A stretch of 17,715 nt of DNA from Anaerolineales bacterium UBA2317 (lineage in GTDB: Bacteria; Chloroflexota; Anaerolineae; Anaerolineales; Villigracilaceae), in NCBI GenBank assembly GCA_002345215.1, contig DDVH01000002.1, forward strand, positions 1 through 17,715, read 5' to 3'. Each line of letters begins with the position of its first letter. Positions within the stretch are counted from its first letter, which is position 1. A model generated the notes under the pieces. That model did no database searches. It saw nothing but the letters and a program-made list of their open reading frames with translations, and had not been told where the DNA came from. Position numbers and translations under genes: made by a program. Below are positions 1 to 7,156 of the stretch, one piece after another.

Positions 1-779
1 GCGCCTCTGCCTTCTTTTTGACTTGCTTCAAACGTTTCGACAATTCTCTTAGCGTATGCGATTTCTTCTTCTGAAGGGGTAAATGCTTTTTGCACCACAG
101 CCACTTGCACTGGATGAATAATTTGTTTACCGCTAAAGCCTAATCTTGCGCCAAAGTCTGATTCGCGTTTTAATTTTTCTTCATCTTTATAATCAATGGT
201 GACAATATCAATCGCTTGCAAATCATTCGCGGCGCAAGCGACTATGACTGCTTGACGTGCATACAATAACTCAATCGCCTCTTTTGTACGCTTTGCACCA
301 ATAGATGCCGCGAAATCTTCTCCGCCAAAAATCATCGCATCCAAGCGCGGATGTGACGCAATTTCTTTGAGATTCAAAATTCCTTTGGCAGTTTCAATGC
401 CAATCAAGATTCGAATCGAATTAACTTTCCGGCCATGTTTCAATTCTGCTGATTCGATAATTTTGCTCGCCCACTCGACTTGTTCATAAGATTCGACTTT
501 CGGAATCACAATCCCATCAGGATGAAAAGGCAAAACAGATTCAATATCATCTTTTTCCCAACCTGAACCAACAGAATTAATCCGCGCCAGTTTTTCACTT
601 GACCCAAAATCTAATTCCTGCAAAGCCTTTGCAATCGTTTCTCTTGCTTCTTGCTTTTTATTAATCGCCGCGCCATCTTCCATATCCATACAAATAGAAT
701 CAACTCCAAGTGTGATGGATTTGGTGATCATTTTCCAGTTATCGCCTGGCATGTAAAGTAGTGCTCTTCGTGAACGCAT
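1..779 (-). CDS. CitE-like acyl-CoA lyase (HpcH/HpaI aldolase family), C-terminus cut by window edge
   Basis: My translation gives 259 residues, open at the window edge. It has the fold signatures of the citrate lyase beta / malyl-CoA lyase family: an N-terminal RRALLYMPGDN, MDMEDGA at residues 31-37, ARIN with Arg66, IPKVES at 92-97, GIETAKGI at 127-134 with Glu129, and FGGEDFA at 151-157 with Asp155. Arg, Glu and Asp at these places bind CoA ester and Mg2+ in the family. It is the last gene seen of the operon, after MaoC and the methylcrotonyl-CoA carboxylase genes. By analogy with M. tuberculosis Rv2498c it probably cleaves (R)-HMG-CoA, and possibly citramalyl-CoA, to acetyl-CoA plus a keto acid. 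That is inference from context; malyl- or citramalyl-CoA lyase alone is possible. The start has an AAGGA ribosome site a few bases upstream. Confidence 0.9.
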   Translation of the reverse strand, partial: MRSRRALLYMPGDNWKMITKSITLGVDSICMDMEDGAAINKKQEARETIAKALQELDFGSSEKLARINSVGSGWEKDDIESVLPFHPDGIVIPKVESYEQVEWASKIIESAELKHGRKVNSIRILIGIETAKGILNLKEIASHPRLDAMIFGGEDFAASIGAKRTKEAIELLYARQAVIVACAANDLQAIDIVTIDYKDEEKLKRESDFGARLGFSGKQIIHPVQVAVVQKAFTPSEEEIAYAKRIVETFEASQKEGRG

Positions 780-787
780 AAGTTCCT

Positions 788-868
788 TTTATCTTATTGG
801 TCTTAATGGTCTAACAAGTCTAAAAGGTCAATTGACCAATAAGACCATTTAGACCTATTCGACTCGTT
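788..868. repeat. GGTCTNA word repeats forming an imperfect hairpin
   Basis: The gap between the MaoC and CitE-like genes consists of short units built on GGTCT or AGTCT spaced about 10-11 bp, on both strands around a central GGTCAATTGACC at 826-837. The RNA can fold into an imperfect hairpin. The 12-mer TCTTATTGGTCT at 792-803 recurs exactly at 7052-7063, upstream of the first operon gene. Confidence 0.6.
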
Positions 869-871
869 AGA

Positions 872-1315
872 CTATTTCTTCAAAAACATCGCCGTTCGTT
901 CAAACTCAACGACAACCGTTCCCTTTTGATTTTTTCCTACACATTTAATTTTTATAATCCCCGCATTGGGTCTTGATTTTGATTCTCGTTTTTCAACAAT
1001 TTCACTTTCGGCATAAATCGTGTCACCATGAAAGACAGGTTGTGGATGCACAATTTTATCGTATCCTAAATTGGCAATAATCGTGCCGTCAGTTAAATCG
1101 GAGACAGACAATCCAACAACCAATCCAAAAGTAAAAATACCATTGACAAGGCGAGTACCAAATTCAGTTTTAGAAGCAAAATCCTCGTTGATATGAAGCG
1201 GTTGTGAATTCATCGTCAATGCTGAAAATAAAACATTATCCATTTCAGTAATCGTTCTGCCACCATGTTGAAACTTCATACCAACTTCTAATTCATCAAA
1301 AAATTTTCCAGCCAT
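872..1315 (-). CDS. MaoC-like acyl-CoA hydratase
   Basis: 147 residues, the usual length for a single hot-dog-fold MaoC domain. It shows the family pattern FFDELEVGMKF near the N-terminus, NSQPLHINEDFA with the His that normally acts with an Asp or Asn in the hydratase motif, then RLVNGIFTFGLVVGLSV and HGDTIYAESEI. It starts directly after the stop of the biotin carrier gene (TAA then ATG), so the two are probably translationally coupled. In the operon context it likely hydrates 3-methylglutaconyl-CoA to HMG-CoA, as assigned to the neighbouring MaoC gene (Rv2499c) of the M. tuberculosis leucine cluster. Mesaconyl-CoA hydration is an alternative. The family call is firm; the substrate is inferred. 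Confidence 0.9.
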   Translation of the reverse strand: MAGKFFDELEVGMKFQHGGRTITEMDNVLFSALTMNSQPLHINEDFASKTEFGTRLVNGIFTFGLVVGLSVSDLTDGTIIANLGYDKIVHPQPVFHGDTIYAESEIVEKRESKSRPNAGIIKIKCVGKNQKGTVVVEFERTAMFLKK

Positions 1316-1792
1316 TTAATTCTCCATCTCAATCAAAATTTGTTCGCGCTCCACCGTATCCCCTTGCGACACAAACACCGATTTCACTTTTCCATCCATC
1401 AACGCTTGGATTTTAATTTCCATCTTCATCGCTTCCATCGTCAACAAGGTTTGACCTTTCTTGACCTCATCACCCTCTTTGACATTCACGCTTCTTACTT
1501 GACCCGGCATGGGTGCTGTTAAACCTCCAGCATGGTCGTGGCGGACACCTTGTTTCGCACCCGATGTCTTCGTAAGCAAAATAGTTTCACCATTAATCGT
1601 CACCCAACGCTTCGCCAAATCAGATGAAACATGAGCAATGACTCGTTTGTTATCAATTAACAATTCCATTTTATTATTTTGCAAATCCAAGCGAATTACT
1701 TTGATAAAAAGATTTTTATCATCAAGTGTGGCAATATAACCATCAGCAGATGGATTGAGTTCAATTGTTTGTGTGTTAAGAGTTGTTTTCAT
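1316..1792 (-). CDS. Biotin carboxyl carrier protein of the acyl-CoA carboxylase (BT plus BCCP part of an alpha subunit)
   Basis: 158 residues. The last 75 form a biotinyl domain with the acceptor motif EAMKME (biotinylated Lys123 by my count) and the preceding APMPGQV proline turn. Residues 1-80 are a beta-rich stretch resembling the BT linker domain that, in methylcrotonyl- or propionyl-CoA carboxylase alpha subunits, joins the biotin carboxylase to the biotinyl domain. This suggests the gene is the C-terminal third of a formerly fused alpha subunit. It is separated from the biotin carboxylase gene by 103 bp that are mostly a palindromic repeat. No Shine-Dalgarno is visible before the ATG, only nine AT-rich bases between the repeat and the start. 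It carries CO2 from the biotin carboxylase to the carboxyltransferase at 5386-7008. Confidence 0.93.
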   Translation of the reverse strand: MKTTLNTQTIELNPSADGYIATLDDKNLFIKVIRLDLQNNKMELLIDNKRVIAHVSSDLAKRWVTINGETILLTKTSGAKQGVRHDHAGGLTAPMPGQVRSVNVKEGDEVKKGQTLLTMEAMKMEIKIQALMDGKVKSVFVSQGDTVEREQILIEMEN

Positions 1793-1801
1793 AATGTGTT
1801 T

Positions 1802-1889
1802 ATGTCATTGCGAGGACGCTCTTGTTCTTTGTCCGAAGCAATCTCATAATTAAGTTGGAGATTGCTTCGCCTTCGGCTCGCAATGACAT
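1802..1889. repeat. GTCATTGCGAG palindromic element, copy A
   Basis: An 88-bp nested palindrome. The outer 13-bp arms are perfect (ATGTCATTGCGAG at 1802-1814 and its complement at 1877-1889). The inner 11-bp arms are also perfect (GAAGCAATCTC at 1835-1845, GAGATTGCTTC at 1858-1868) around the loop ATAATTAAGTTG. A second, longer member with the same outer and inner arms lies at 14691-14813, so this is a dispersed MITE- or REP-like family. It sits between the stop of the biotin carboxylase and the start of the biotin carrier gene and may form a strong hairpin in their shared mRNA. Confidence 0.9.
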
Positions 1890-1895
1890 GGCTCG

Positions 1896-3383
1896 TTAAT
1901 TCCTAAAACTATTTATCTTCTTCCATGGACTAAACGGGTCAGTCTCATTAGAAACAGCGGATTGAGGTTTTCCGCCAACAAGAACAACATCCGCTAATGC
2001 GGCTGATATTAAAGATTCGATTTCAGGTTTGGCAGGTTTCCATTCATTAAATTCTTTCTCAATCCATCTTGTTGTAACTTTTCCATTCGCAAAATCTTCA
2101 TGGCTTAAAACGGCTTGCATGTAATCAATATTGGTCACAACGCCATGCACAATAAAATCTTTCAAAGCATTTTGCATTTTATGAATTGCAGATTCGCGAT
2201 TCTCAGCATAGACAATCAACTTTGCAAGCAATGGGTCATAAAAATGTGTGACTTCATCCCCTTTTGCAAACCCTGAGTCAACACGAATGCCAGGTCCATG
2301 TGGCTCGATGAATTGTAATAATTTGCCTGTGCTGGGTAAAAATCCATTAGACGGGTCTTCTGCATAAATACGACATTCAATAGCGTGACCTCTTTGCATA
2401 AAATCATTTTGTTTGAATGGAAATTTTTCTCCACTTGCAATGCGGATTTGCCATTGTGCTAAATCAATTCCTGTAACTAATTCAGTCACTGGATGTTCGA
2501 CTTGCAAACGCGTATTCATTTCAAGAAAATAATATTCGGATGTTTTAGGGTCAAAGATAAATTCAATGGTGCCAGCATTGAAATAATTAACTGCTTTCGC
2601 GGCTTTAACTGCGGCTTCACCTATTTGATTTCTTAATTCTGGAGTCAATAATGGTGAAGGTGATTCTTCAATAATTTTTTGATGCCTGCGTTGGACTGAA
2701 CATTCACGTTCAAATAAATGAATCAAATTCCCAAACTTATCACCAAATACTTGAATCTCAATGTGATGTCCATCAGCAATATATTTTTCGATTAACAATC
2801 TTTCATCACCAAATGAATTTAAGGCTTCACGTTTTGCGGCTTGAATGGCTTCACTTAATTCGCTTTCTTCATTTACTACGCGCATTCCTTTTCCGCCACC
2901 GCCCGCCGCCGCTTTCACTAAAACTGGATAACCAATTTCTTTCGCGGCTTTCACAAAATCTTTTTCACTTTCTAAACCTTCAAAGCCCGGCACGGTTGGC
3001 ACGCCAGCCTTCTTCATTAGTATCTTTGATTCAGCTTTATCACCCATTGCGCGAATCGAATCTGCTGAAGGACCGATAAATGTCACATTCGCTGATTCAA
3101 CTTTCCCTGCGAAAGAAGCGTTTTCGGATAAAAATCCATAGCCGGGGTGAATCGCATCTGCTTGCGTTTGAATCGCGGCATCTATTAATTTATCAATATT
3201 TAGATATGATTCTTTTGGAGCGGAATCGCCGAGATAAAACGCCTCATCCGCGAATTGCACATGTTGACTGTTTTTATCAGCATCGGAATACACCGCGACA
3301 GTTTTTATGCCGAGTTCTTTGCACGCGCGCATGATGCGAATTGCAATTTCGCCTCTGTTTGCAATTAATACTTTATTGAACAT
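1896..3383 (-). CDS. accC: Biotin carboxylase subunit of methylcrotonyl-CoA (acyl-CoA) carboxylase
   Basis: 495 residues, covering the full biotin carboxylase module: N-terminal domain MFNKVLIANRGEIA, ATP-grasp glycine loop AAAGGGGKGM at residues 158-167, ECSVQRRHQK near 228-237, EMNTRLQVEH at 288-297 and a complete C-terminal lid. It makes carboxybiotin from bicarbonate and ATP. The C-terminus ends in DPFSPWKKINSFRN, like the place in fused alpha subunits where the chain runs on into the BT domain. Here a stop follows, then a palindromic repeat, then the separate carrier gene. The start overlaps the end of the upstream epimerase-like gene by 11 bp. Neighbouring mccB, MaoC and CitE-like genes point to methylcrotonyl-CoA as substrate. 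A general acetyl- or propionyl-CoA role cannot be excluded from this subunit alone. Confidence 0.95.
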   Translation of the reverse strand: MFNKVLIANRGEIAIRIMRACKELGIKTVAVYSDADKNSQHVQFADEAFYLGDSAPKESYLNIDKLIDAAIQTQADAIHPGYGFLSENASFAGKVESANVTFIGPSADSIRAMGDKAESKILMKKAGVPTVPGFEGLESEKDFVKAAKEIGYPVLVKAAAGGGGKGMRVVNEESELSEAIQAAKREALNSFGDERLLIEKYIADGHHIEIQVFGDKFGNLIHLFERECSVQRRHQKIIEESPSPLLTPELRNQIGEAAVKAAKAVNYFNAGTIEFIFDPKTSEYYFLEMNTRLQVEHPVTELVTGIDLAQWQIRIASGEKFPFKQNDFMQRGHAIECRIYAEDPSNGFLPSTGKLLQFIEPHGPGIRVDSGFAKGDEVTHFYDPLLAKLIVYAENRESAIHKMQNALKDFIVHGVVTNIDYMQAVLSHEDFANGKVTTRWIEKEFNEWKPAKPEIESLISAALADVVLVGGKPQSAVSNETDPFSPWKKINSFRN

Positions 3384-4362
3384 TTAGTTTTTCCAATAAT
3401 TCTTTTTCGCGTTCGGGTTTCAAACCTGCTTTTATTTCATAATCATTGGGAAGTTCGTTAATCCATGTGAGTGTATCTTTGATTGTGTTTTCAAGTGCAG
3501 AAAATTTAAGACCTGCATTGATGGCTTTAGAAATATCTACGCGAGAAAAACCTGCATCGTCAACAGTATCAGGAATCCATGCGGGCAAATCACTCCACGG
3601 CGCAATGTTATTTTGATTGATAAAATCTAAACTTGCCCACTTAAATTTTGCATCACTGCCGCTGATAAGTTTGCAAGTATCAAGTAATAAACCAAATGAA
3701 AGCGGAGTATCAGGTCCAGTTGCATTGAACACACCAGAAACATCACTTTCAATTAATGTGAGAATAAAATCTGCGAGGTCGCGCACATCAATAATTTGTG
3801 TCACGGCTTCGGGCTTTTCAGGCGCAAGAATTTCTCCACCTTGTGCAACGCGCTTGACCCAATATGTGAAGCGGTCTGTTGGATCATGTGGACCAACAAT
3901 TAATCCAGGACGAATAATCAAAGAATTGATTCCTAAAATTTCTTGCACAGTTTTTTCACATAAGGCTTTCAACGCGCCATACGTTTCACCAGTGATTTCT
4001 TCAACACTTTCATCTTCAAGTGTTGCCACTTCATCACTTTCGTTAATTCCAATTTTTGCAAAACTTTTATAAACAGAAATGCTGGAGATAAAAACATATT
4101 TTTCTGTTTTGAGTTTTAACATATTGGCTGACAACTTAACTATGCGTGGAACATATCCACATGTGTCAATGACCGCATCCCACGTGCCTTCAAGTTGATT
4201 CAAATCTTTTTCACGGTCTCCATGAATTTTTTTCACTTTGCGAAATAAATCAGGATTGGTTTTGCCACGATTAAACAAAGTGACTTCATGTCCGCGAGCG
4301 CGGGCTGAATTGACGAGGTGTCTTCCAAGAAAGCGTGTTCCACCAATAATGAGGATTTTCAT
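3373..4362 (-). CDS. NAD-dependent epimerase/dehydratase-like protein (extended SDR)
   Basis: 329 residues. The N-terminal MKILIIGGTRFLGRH carries the GxxGxxG Rossmann motif (residues 7-13). The SDR catalytic pair YxxxK is present as YGALK (Tyr128, Lys132), preceded by the SSISVY strand. FNATGPD and a C-terminal substrate domain complete an extended SDR. The substrate cannot be read from the sequence; related proteins act on nucleotide sugars or are RNA-binding epimerase relatives. It overlaps the DUF1579-like gene upstream by about 4 bp and the biotin carboxylase gene downstream by 11 bp, so it is co-translated within the carboxylase operon, although SDRs are not part of known leucine-degradation pathways. 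Confidence 0.88.
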   Translation of the reverse strand: MKILIIGGTRFLGRHLVNSARARGHEVTLFNRGKTNPDLFRKVKKIHGDREKDLNQLEGTWDAVIDTCGYVPRIVKLSANMLKLKTEKYVFISSISVYKSFAKIGINESDEVATLEDESVEEITGETYGALKALCEKTVQEILGINSLIIRPGLIVGPHDPTDRFTYWVKRVAQGGEILAPEKPEAVTQIIDVRDLADFILTLIESDVSGVFNATGPDTPLSFGLLLDTCKLISGSDAKFKWASLDFINQNNIAPWSDLPAWIPDTVDDAGFSRVDISKAINAGLKFSALENTIKDTLTWINELPNDYEIKAGLKPEREKELLEKLNVQ

Positions 4363-4841
4363 TTTTTCACCTTAGTTAGAGTCATTTCGGTTGCTTTCAT
4401 CTCTTCGCCTTCGGGTGTGATGTTATAAGCCGTAATCACCAAATGATTCGCATCTATCAATTGCACTTCGGTACGCCAACCCCAATCTGGTCCTTCAGTA
4501 GGGTCTGGATAACTACCTAAGACTTGAAATCCATTTTCTTTTTCTTCACCAGCACAAAACATAATGGATGTGTTCATATGAAATGAATCGACCCAACTGG
4601 CTTCAAATTGATTGGATGTAGTGTTAAATCCAAATGTGAACATACCATGTTGTGGCTCACCTTCAATAGAAGACTGATATAAAAATAAAGCAAACCTTCC
4701 ATCTAAGATAATTTGAATAGTTCCGACAATGGGTGCTTCGTCGGCAAGTTTATCTGGTTCAAACCAAAGTTTAGAGGAGCCTGTCCAGTTGCCAGCAAGT
4801 TGGGATAGGAAGTGGTGGGGTGTGGAGGATTTGTGAGACAT
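4359..4841 (-). CDS. DUF1579-like protein
   Basis: 160 residues from the ATG at 4839-4841. This start is chosen because an AGGA site lies seven bases upstream and the N-terminus then reads MSHKSSTPHHFLSQLAGNWTG, a typical beginning for this family. An upstream in-frame ATG at 4988 would overlap the previous gene and add a low-complexity leader. The protein is beta-rich, with LAGNWTGSSKLWFEP, a HGMFTFGFNTTSNQFEASWVD block and a WGWRTEV segment, as in DUF1579, a lipocalin- or THAP4-like barrel of unknown function. No signal peptide is seen, so it is probably cytoplasmic. Its stop overlaps the epimerase-like start. A role in small-molecule or acyl binding is possible but unsupported. Confidence 0.75.
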   Translation of the reverse strand: MSHKSSTPHHFLSQLAGNWTGSSKLWFEPDKLADEAPIVGTIQIILDGRFALFLYQSSIEGEPQHGMFTFGFNTTSNQFEASWVDSFHMNTSIMFCAGEEKENGFQVLGSYPDPTEGPDWGWRTEVQLIDANHLVITAYNITPEGEEMKATEMTLTKVKK

Positions 4842-4875
4842 AGAATATCCTAGTGAATGGGAAGTAGTGAGTGGA

Positions 4876-5355
4876 TTAAGAAAATGGAATCTCTGAATCG
4901 ATATTGAAATCTGATGGTTTTGATGAAATATTGTAATCAGCTTGTTCTTCTCTGATTCCTTTTTTTCTTTGATTTGGGGTAAAAACACTTAACATCTTGA
5001 TAATTTGAGTCAAGAAATTAATACGATGTGTTACGACTTCATCTTTCAAAGTATGTTTTGATTTGAAGTACCAATCGCGAGTTTCTCGTGCAGAGCCAAG
5101 GGAATATTCTAAAAAACGGGCTTTGTCTTTTCCGGTAGAACGAGAATAACCTTCAGCAATATTAGCAGAAATTGAACAAGCGGCACGATATAGTTGGTCA
5201 GCGATATTACGAGTAAGTGATGTTTTATTTAATACAAGTGCATCTTGCCAAGAAATTTCGGCAATAAATAAGGCAAGTCGATAGACTTCAAGTTTCCAAA
5301 GAGAATCGCCTTTGATTTCATCAGGAACACCAGCTTGCCATTCTAAATACTTCAA
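4876..5355 (-). CDS. Four-helix-bundle protein (S23 / IVS-like family)
   Basis: 159 residues starting at a TTG codon with a GGAG site seven bases upstream; no better start is seen. The core SLTRNIADQLYRAACSISANIAEGYSR followed by FLEYSLGSARET is diagnostic of the four-helix-bundle family first seen in 23S rRNA intervening sequences. The fold is shared with the Avd accessory protein of diversity-generating retroelements. No rRNA or retroelement is in the window, so this is a free-standing member. Its biochemical role is unknown; homologues are basic and may bind nucleic acid. The C-terminal 30 residues are polar and look disordered. It lies 30 bp after the carboxyltransferase gene and 34 bp before the DUF1579-like gene, in the same transcript. 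Confidence 0.85.
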   Translation of the reverse strand: MKYLEWQAGVPDEIKGDSLWKLEVYRLALFIAEISWQDALVLNKTSLTRNIADQLYRAACSISANIAEGYSRSTGKDKARFLEYSLGSARETRDWYFKSKHTLKDEVVTHRINFLTQIIKMLSVFTPNQRKKGIREEQADYNISSKPSDFNIDSEIPFS

Positions 5356-5385
5356 TTTAATTCTCCACTCACCACTTTCTACTTT

Positions 5386-7008
5386 CTACATCCTAAACAC
5401 ACCAAAACTTCTTTCTTCAACCGGTGAATTAAGTACAACAGACAAAGCCAAACCTAACACCTGACGAGAATCAGCAGGGTCAATCACGCCATCATCCCAT
5501 AAACGCGCCGTGGAATGGTATGGACTTCCTTCGCGTTCATATTTTTCTAACAGTGGACGTTTGAATTCATCTTGTTCTGCTTGTGTCAGCAAAGGTTTGC
5601 CTTCACGGGCAAGTTGGTCTTGTTTGATAGTGAGTAAAACATTTGCGGCTTGTTCACCACCCATCACGGATATTCTTGCATTGGGCCACATCCACATAAA
5701 GCGTGAACCATAAGCACGACCTGCCATTGCATAATTTCCTGCTCCAAACGAACCGCCGATGACTAAAGTCAATTTTGGAACACGAGTTGTTGAAACAGCA
5801 TGAACCATCTTGGCACCATCTTTGGCAAGCCCACCATTTTCATATTCTTTGCCAACCATAAAACCTGTAATGTTTTGTAAAAATATCAATGGGATTCCGC
5901 GTTGGTCGCATAACTCAATGAAGTGAGTCCCTTTCAATGCAGATTCGCTAAACAAAACTCCATTGTTTGCAATGATGCCAACTGGATAACCATGAATGCG
6001 AGCGAATCCGCAAACTAATGTTGTGCCATAACGCGCTTTGAACTCGCGAAATTTACTTCCATCTACAATGCGTGCAATCACCTCGCGGACGTCGAACGAT
6101 TCTTTGGAATTGCGCGGCAGGACTCCGTACAATTCATCAGGCGAGTATAAAGGTTCCTCTGGAGGAGCAACTTCAACCGAAGAAAGATGCGTGTGAACGT
6201 GTCCGCGTGGAAGAGTCTCAACGATGCTTCTTAACATTTCGATGGCATGATCATCATCTTCTGCAAAATGGTCAGCGACTCCGCTTCTTCTCGTGTGGAC
6301 ATCTGCTCCACCAAGTTCTTCAGCAGTTACATCCTCACCAGTTGCGGCTTTGACGAGTGGCGGACCGCCCAGAAAAATTGTGCCAGCACCTTTGACGATA
6401 ATGGCTTCATCACTCATGGCAGGGACGTATGCTCCGCCTGCCGTACACGAACCCATGACCGCCGCAATTTGCGGAATTTTTTTGGCAGACATACGCGCTT
6501 GGTTATAAAAAATTCTGCCGAAGTGATGCGCATCGGGAAATACTTCATCTTGAAACGGTAAATTCGCGCCGCCCGAATCGACGAGATATAAACATGGTAA
6601 ATGATTCTCTTCGGCGATTTGTTGCGCGCGTAAATGTTTTTTGACCGTGAGCGGAAAATACGAACCACCTTTGACAGTTGCATCGTTGGCGACAATCATG
6701 ACTTCACGATTGGCAACGCGTCCAATGCCTGTGATGATACCTGCACTTGCCGCGTCGTTATCATATAAGTTATATGCCGCAAGTGCAGACATTTCTAGAA
6801 ATGGGGAATTAACATCAAGCAAACGTTCAATGCGTTCACGCACAAATAATTTGCCTTGTTCTTCGTGACGTTTGCGATATTTTTCTCCACCACCTTCGCG
6901 GACGAAAGCAAGTTTTTCTTTTAATTCTTTCGCTAATGCGCGGTTATGTTCGGCATTGGATTTATATTCTGGTGATTGGGGATTTATTACAGACGAGAGA
7001 GTTTCCAT
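5386..7008 (-). CDS. mccB: Methylcrotonyl-CoA carboxylase carboxyltransferase (beta) subunit
   Basis: 540 residues, full length for the family. N-terminal crotonase-like half: YLVDSGGANLP at 141-151 and GSCTAGGAYVPAMSD at 186-200, the oxyanion and CoA-binding region. C-terminal half: GGSFGAGNYAMAGRAY at 418-433, which binds biotin. The AEENHLPCLYLVDSGGANLP and HFGRIFYNQA segments are those of MCC beta rather than propionyl-CoA carboxylase beta. It transfers the carboxyl group from biotin to 3-methylcrotonyl-CoA, giving 3-methylglutaconyl-CoA in leucine breakdown. It is the first gene of the operon in this window. No Shine-Dalgarno is evident before the ATG. No isovaleryl-CoA dehydrogenase is seen nearby, so that gene must lie elsewhere. 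Confidence 0.95.
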   Translation of the reverse strand: METLSSVINPQSPEYKSNAEHNRALAKELKEKLAFVREGGGEKYRKRHEEQGKLFVRERIERLLDVNSPFLEMSALAAYNLYDNDAASAGIITGIGRVANREVMIVANDATVKGGSYFPLTVKKHLRAQQIAEENHLPCLYLVDSGGANLPFQDEVFPDAHHFGRIFYNQARMSAKKIPQIAAVMGSCTAGGAYVPAMSDEAIIVKGAGTIFLGGPPLVKAATGEDVTAEELGGADVHTRRSGVADHFAEDDDHAIEMLRSIVETLPRGHVHTHLSSVEVAPPEEPLYSPDELYGVLPRNSKESFDVREVIARIVDGSKFREFKARYGTTLVCGFARIHGYPVGIIANNGVLFSESALKGTHFIELCDQRGIPLIFLQNITGFMVGKEYENGGLAKDGAKMVHAVSTTRVPKLTLVIGGSFGAGNYAMAGRAYGSRFMWMWPNARISVMGGEQAANVLLTIKQDQLAREGKPLLTQAEQDEFKRPLLEKYEREGSPYHSTARLWDDGVIDPADSRQVLGLALSVVLNSPVEERSFGVFRM

Positions 7009-7021
7009 TTTTTAGTTTTGT

Positions 7022-7100
7022 TTGTCCTAATGGGTGAATTAGTCTGACAGGTCTTATTGGTCTAAAAGGTCTTAGTGGTCAGTTATCAGTAATCAGTTTT
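7022..7100. repeat. GGTCT word repeats and a TATCAGTAATCAG word in the divergent upstream region
   Basis: This stretch between the carboxyltransferase gene and the divergent lipoprotein gene holds GGTCTTATTGG, TCTAAAAGG and TCTTAGTGGTC units spaced about 10-11 bp. It shares TCTTATTGGTCT with 792-803, and ends in AGTTATCAGTAATCAG. Both genes must have promoters here, but I cannot place either with confidence. Confidence 0.5.
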
Positions 7101-7156
7101 GTTGAGTCTAGCATAAATTAGTGGGTTGTGAAATGTTTTATGTTACGATTCGATTT

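Noticed and set aside
3617..4072. Plus-strand frame opposite the epimerase-like gene
   Set aside because: It is antisense to a clear Rossmann-fold gene, with no ribosome site or protein-like motifs; other long opposite-strand frames were dismissed for the same reason.
4842..4988. Longer N-terminus for the DUF1579-like protein
   Set aside because: It would overlap the four-helix-bundle gene and adds atypical sequence; ATG 4839-4841 has its own ribosome site.
7121..7156. Start of the lipoprotein at 7121
   Set aside because: It places twelve residues before an otherwise standard lipoprotein signal peptide.
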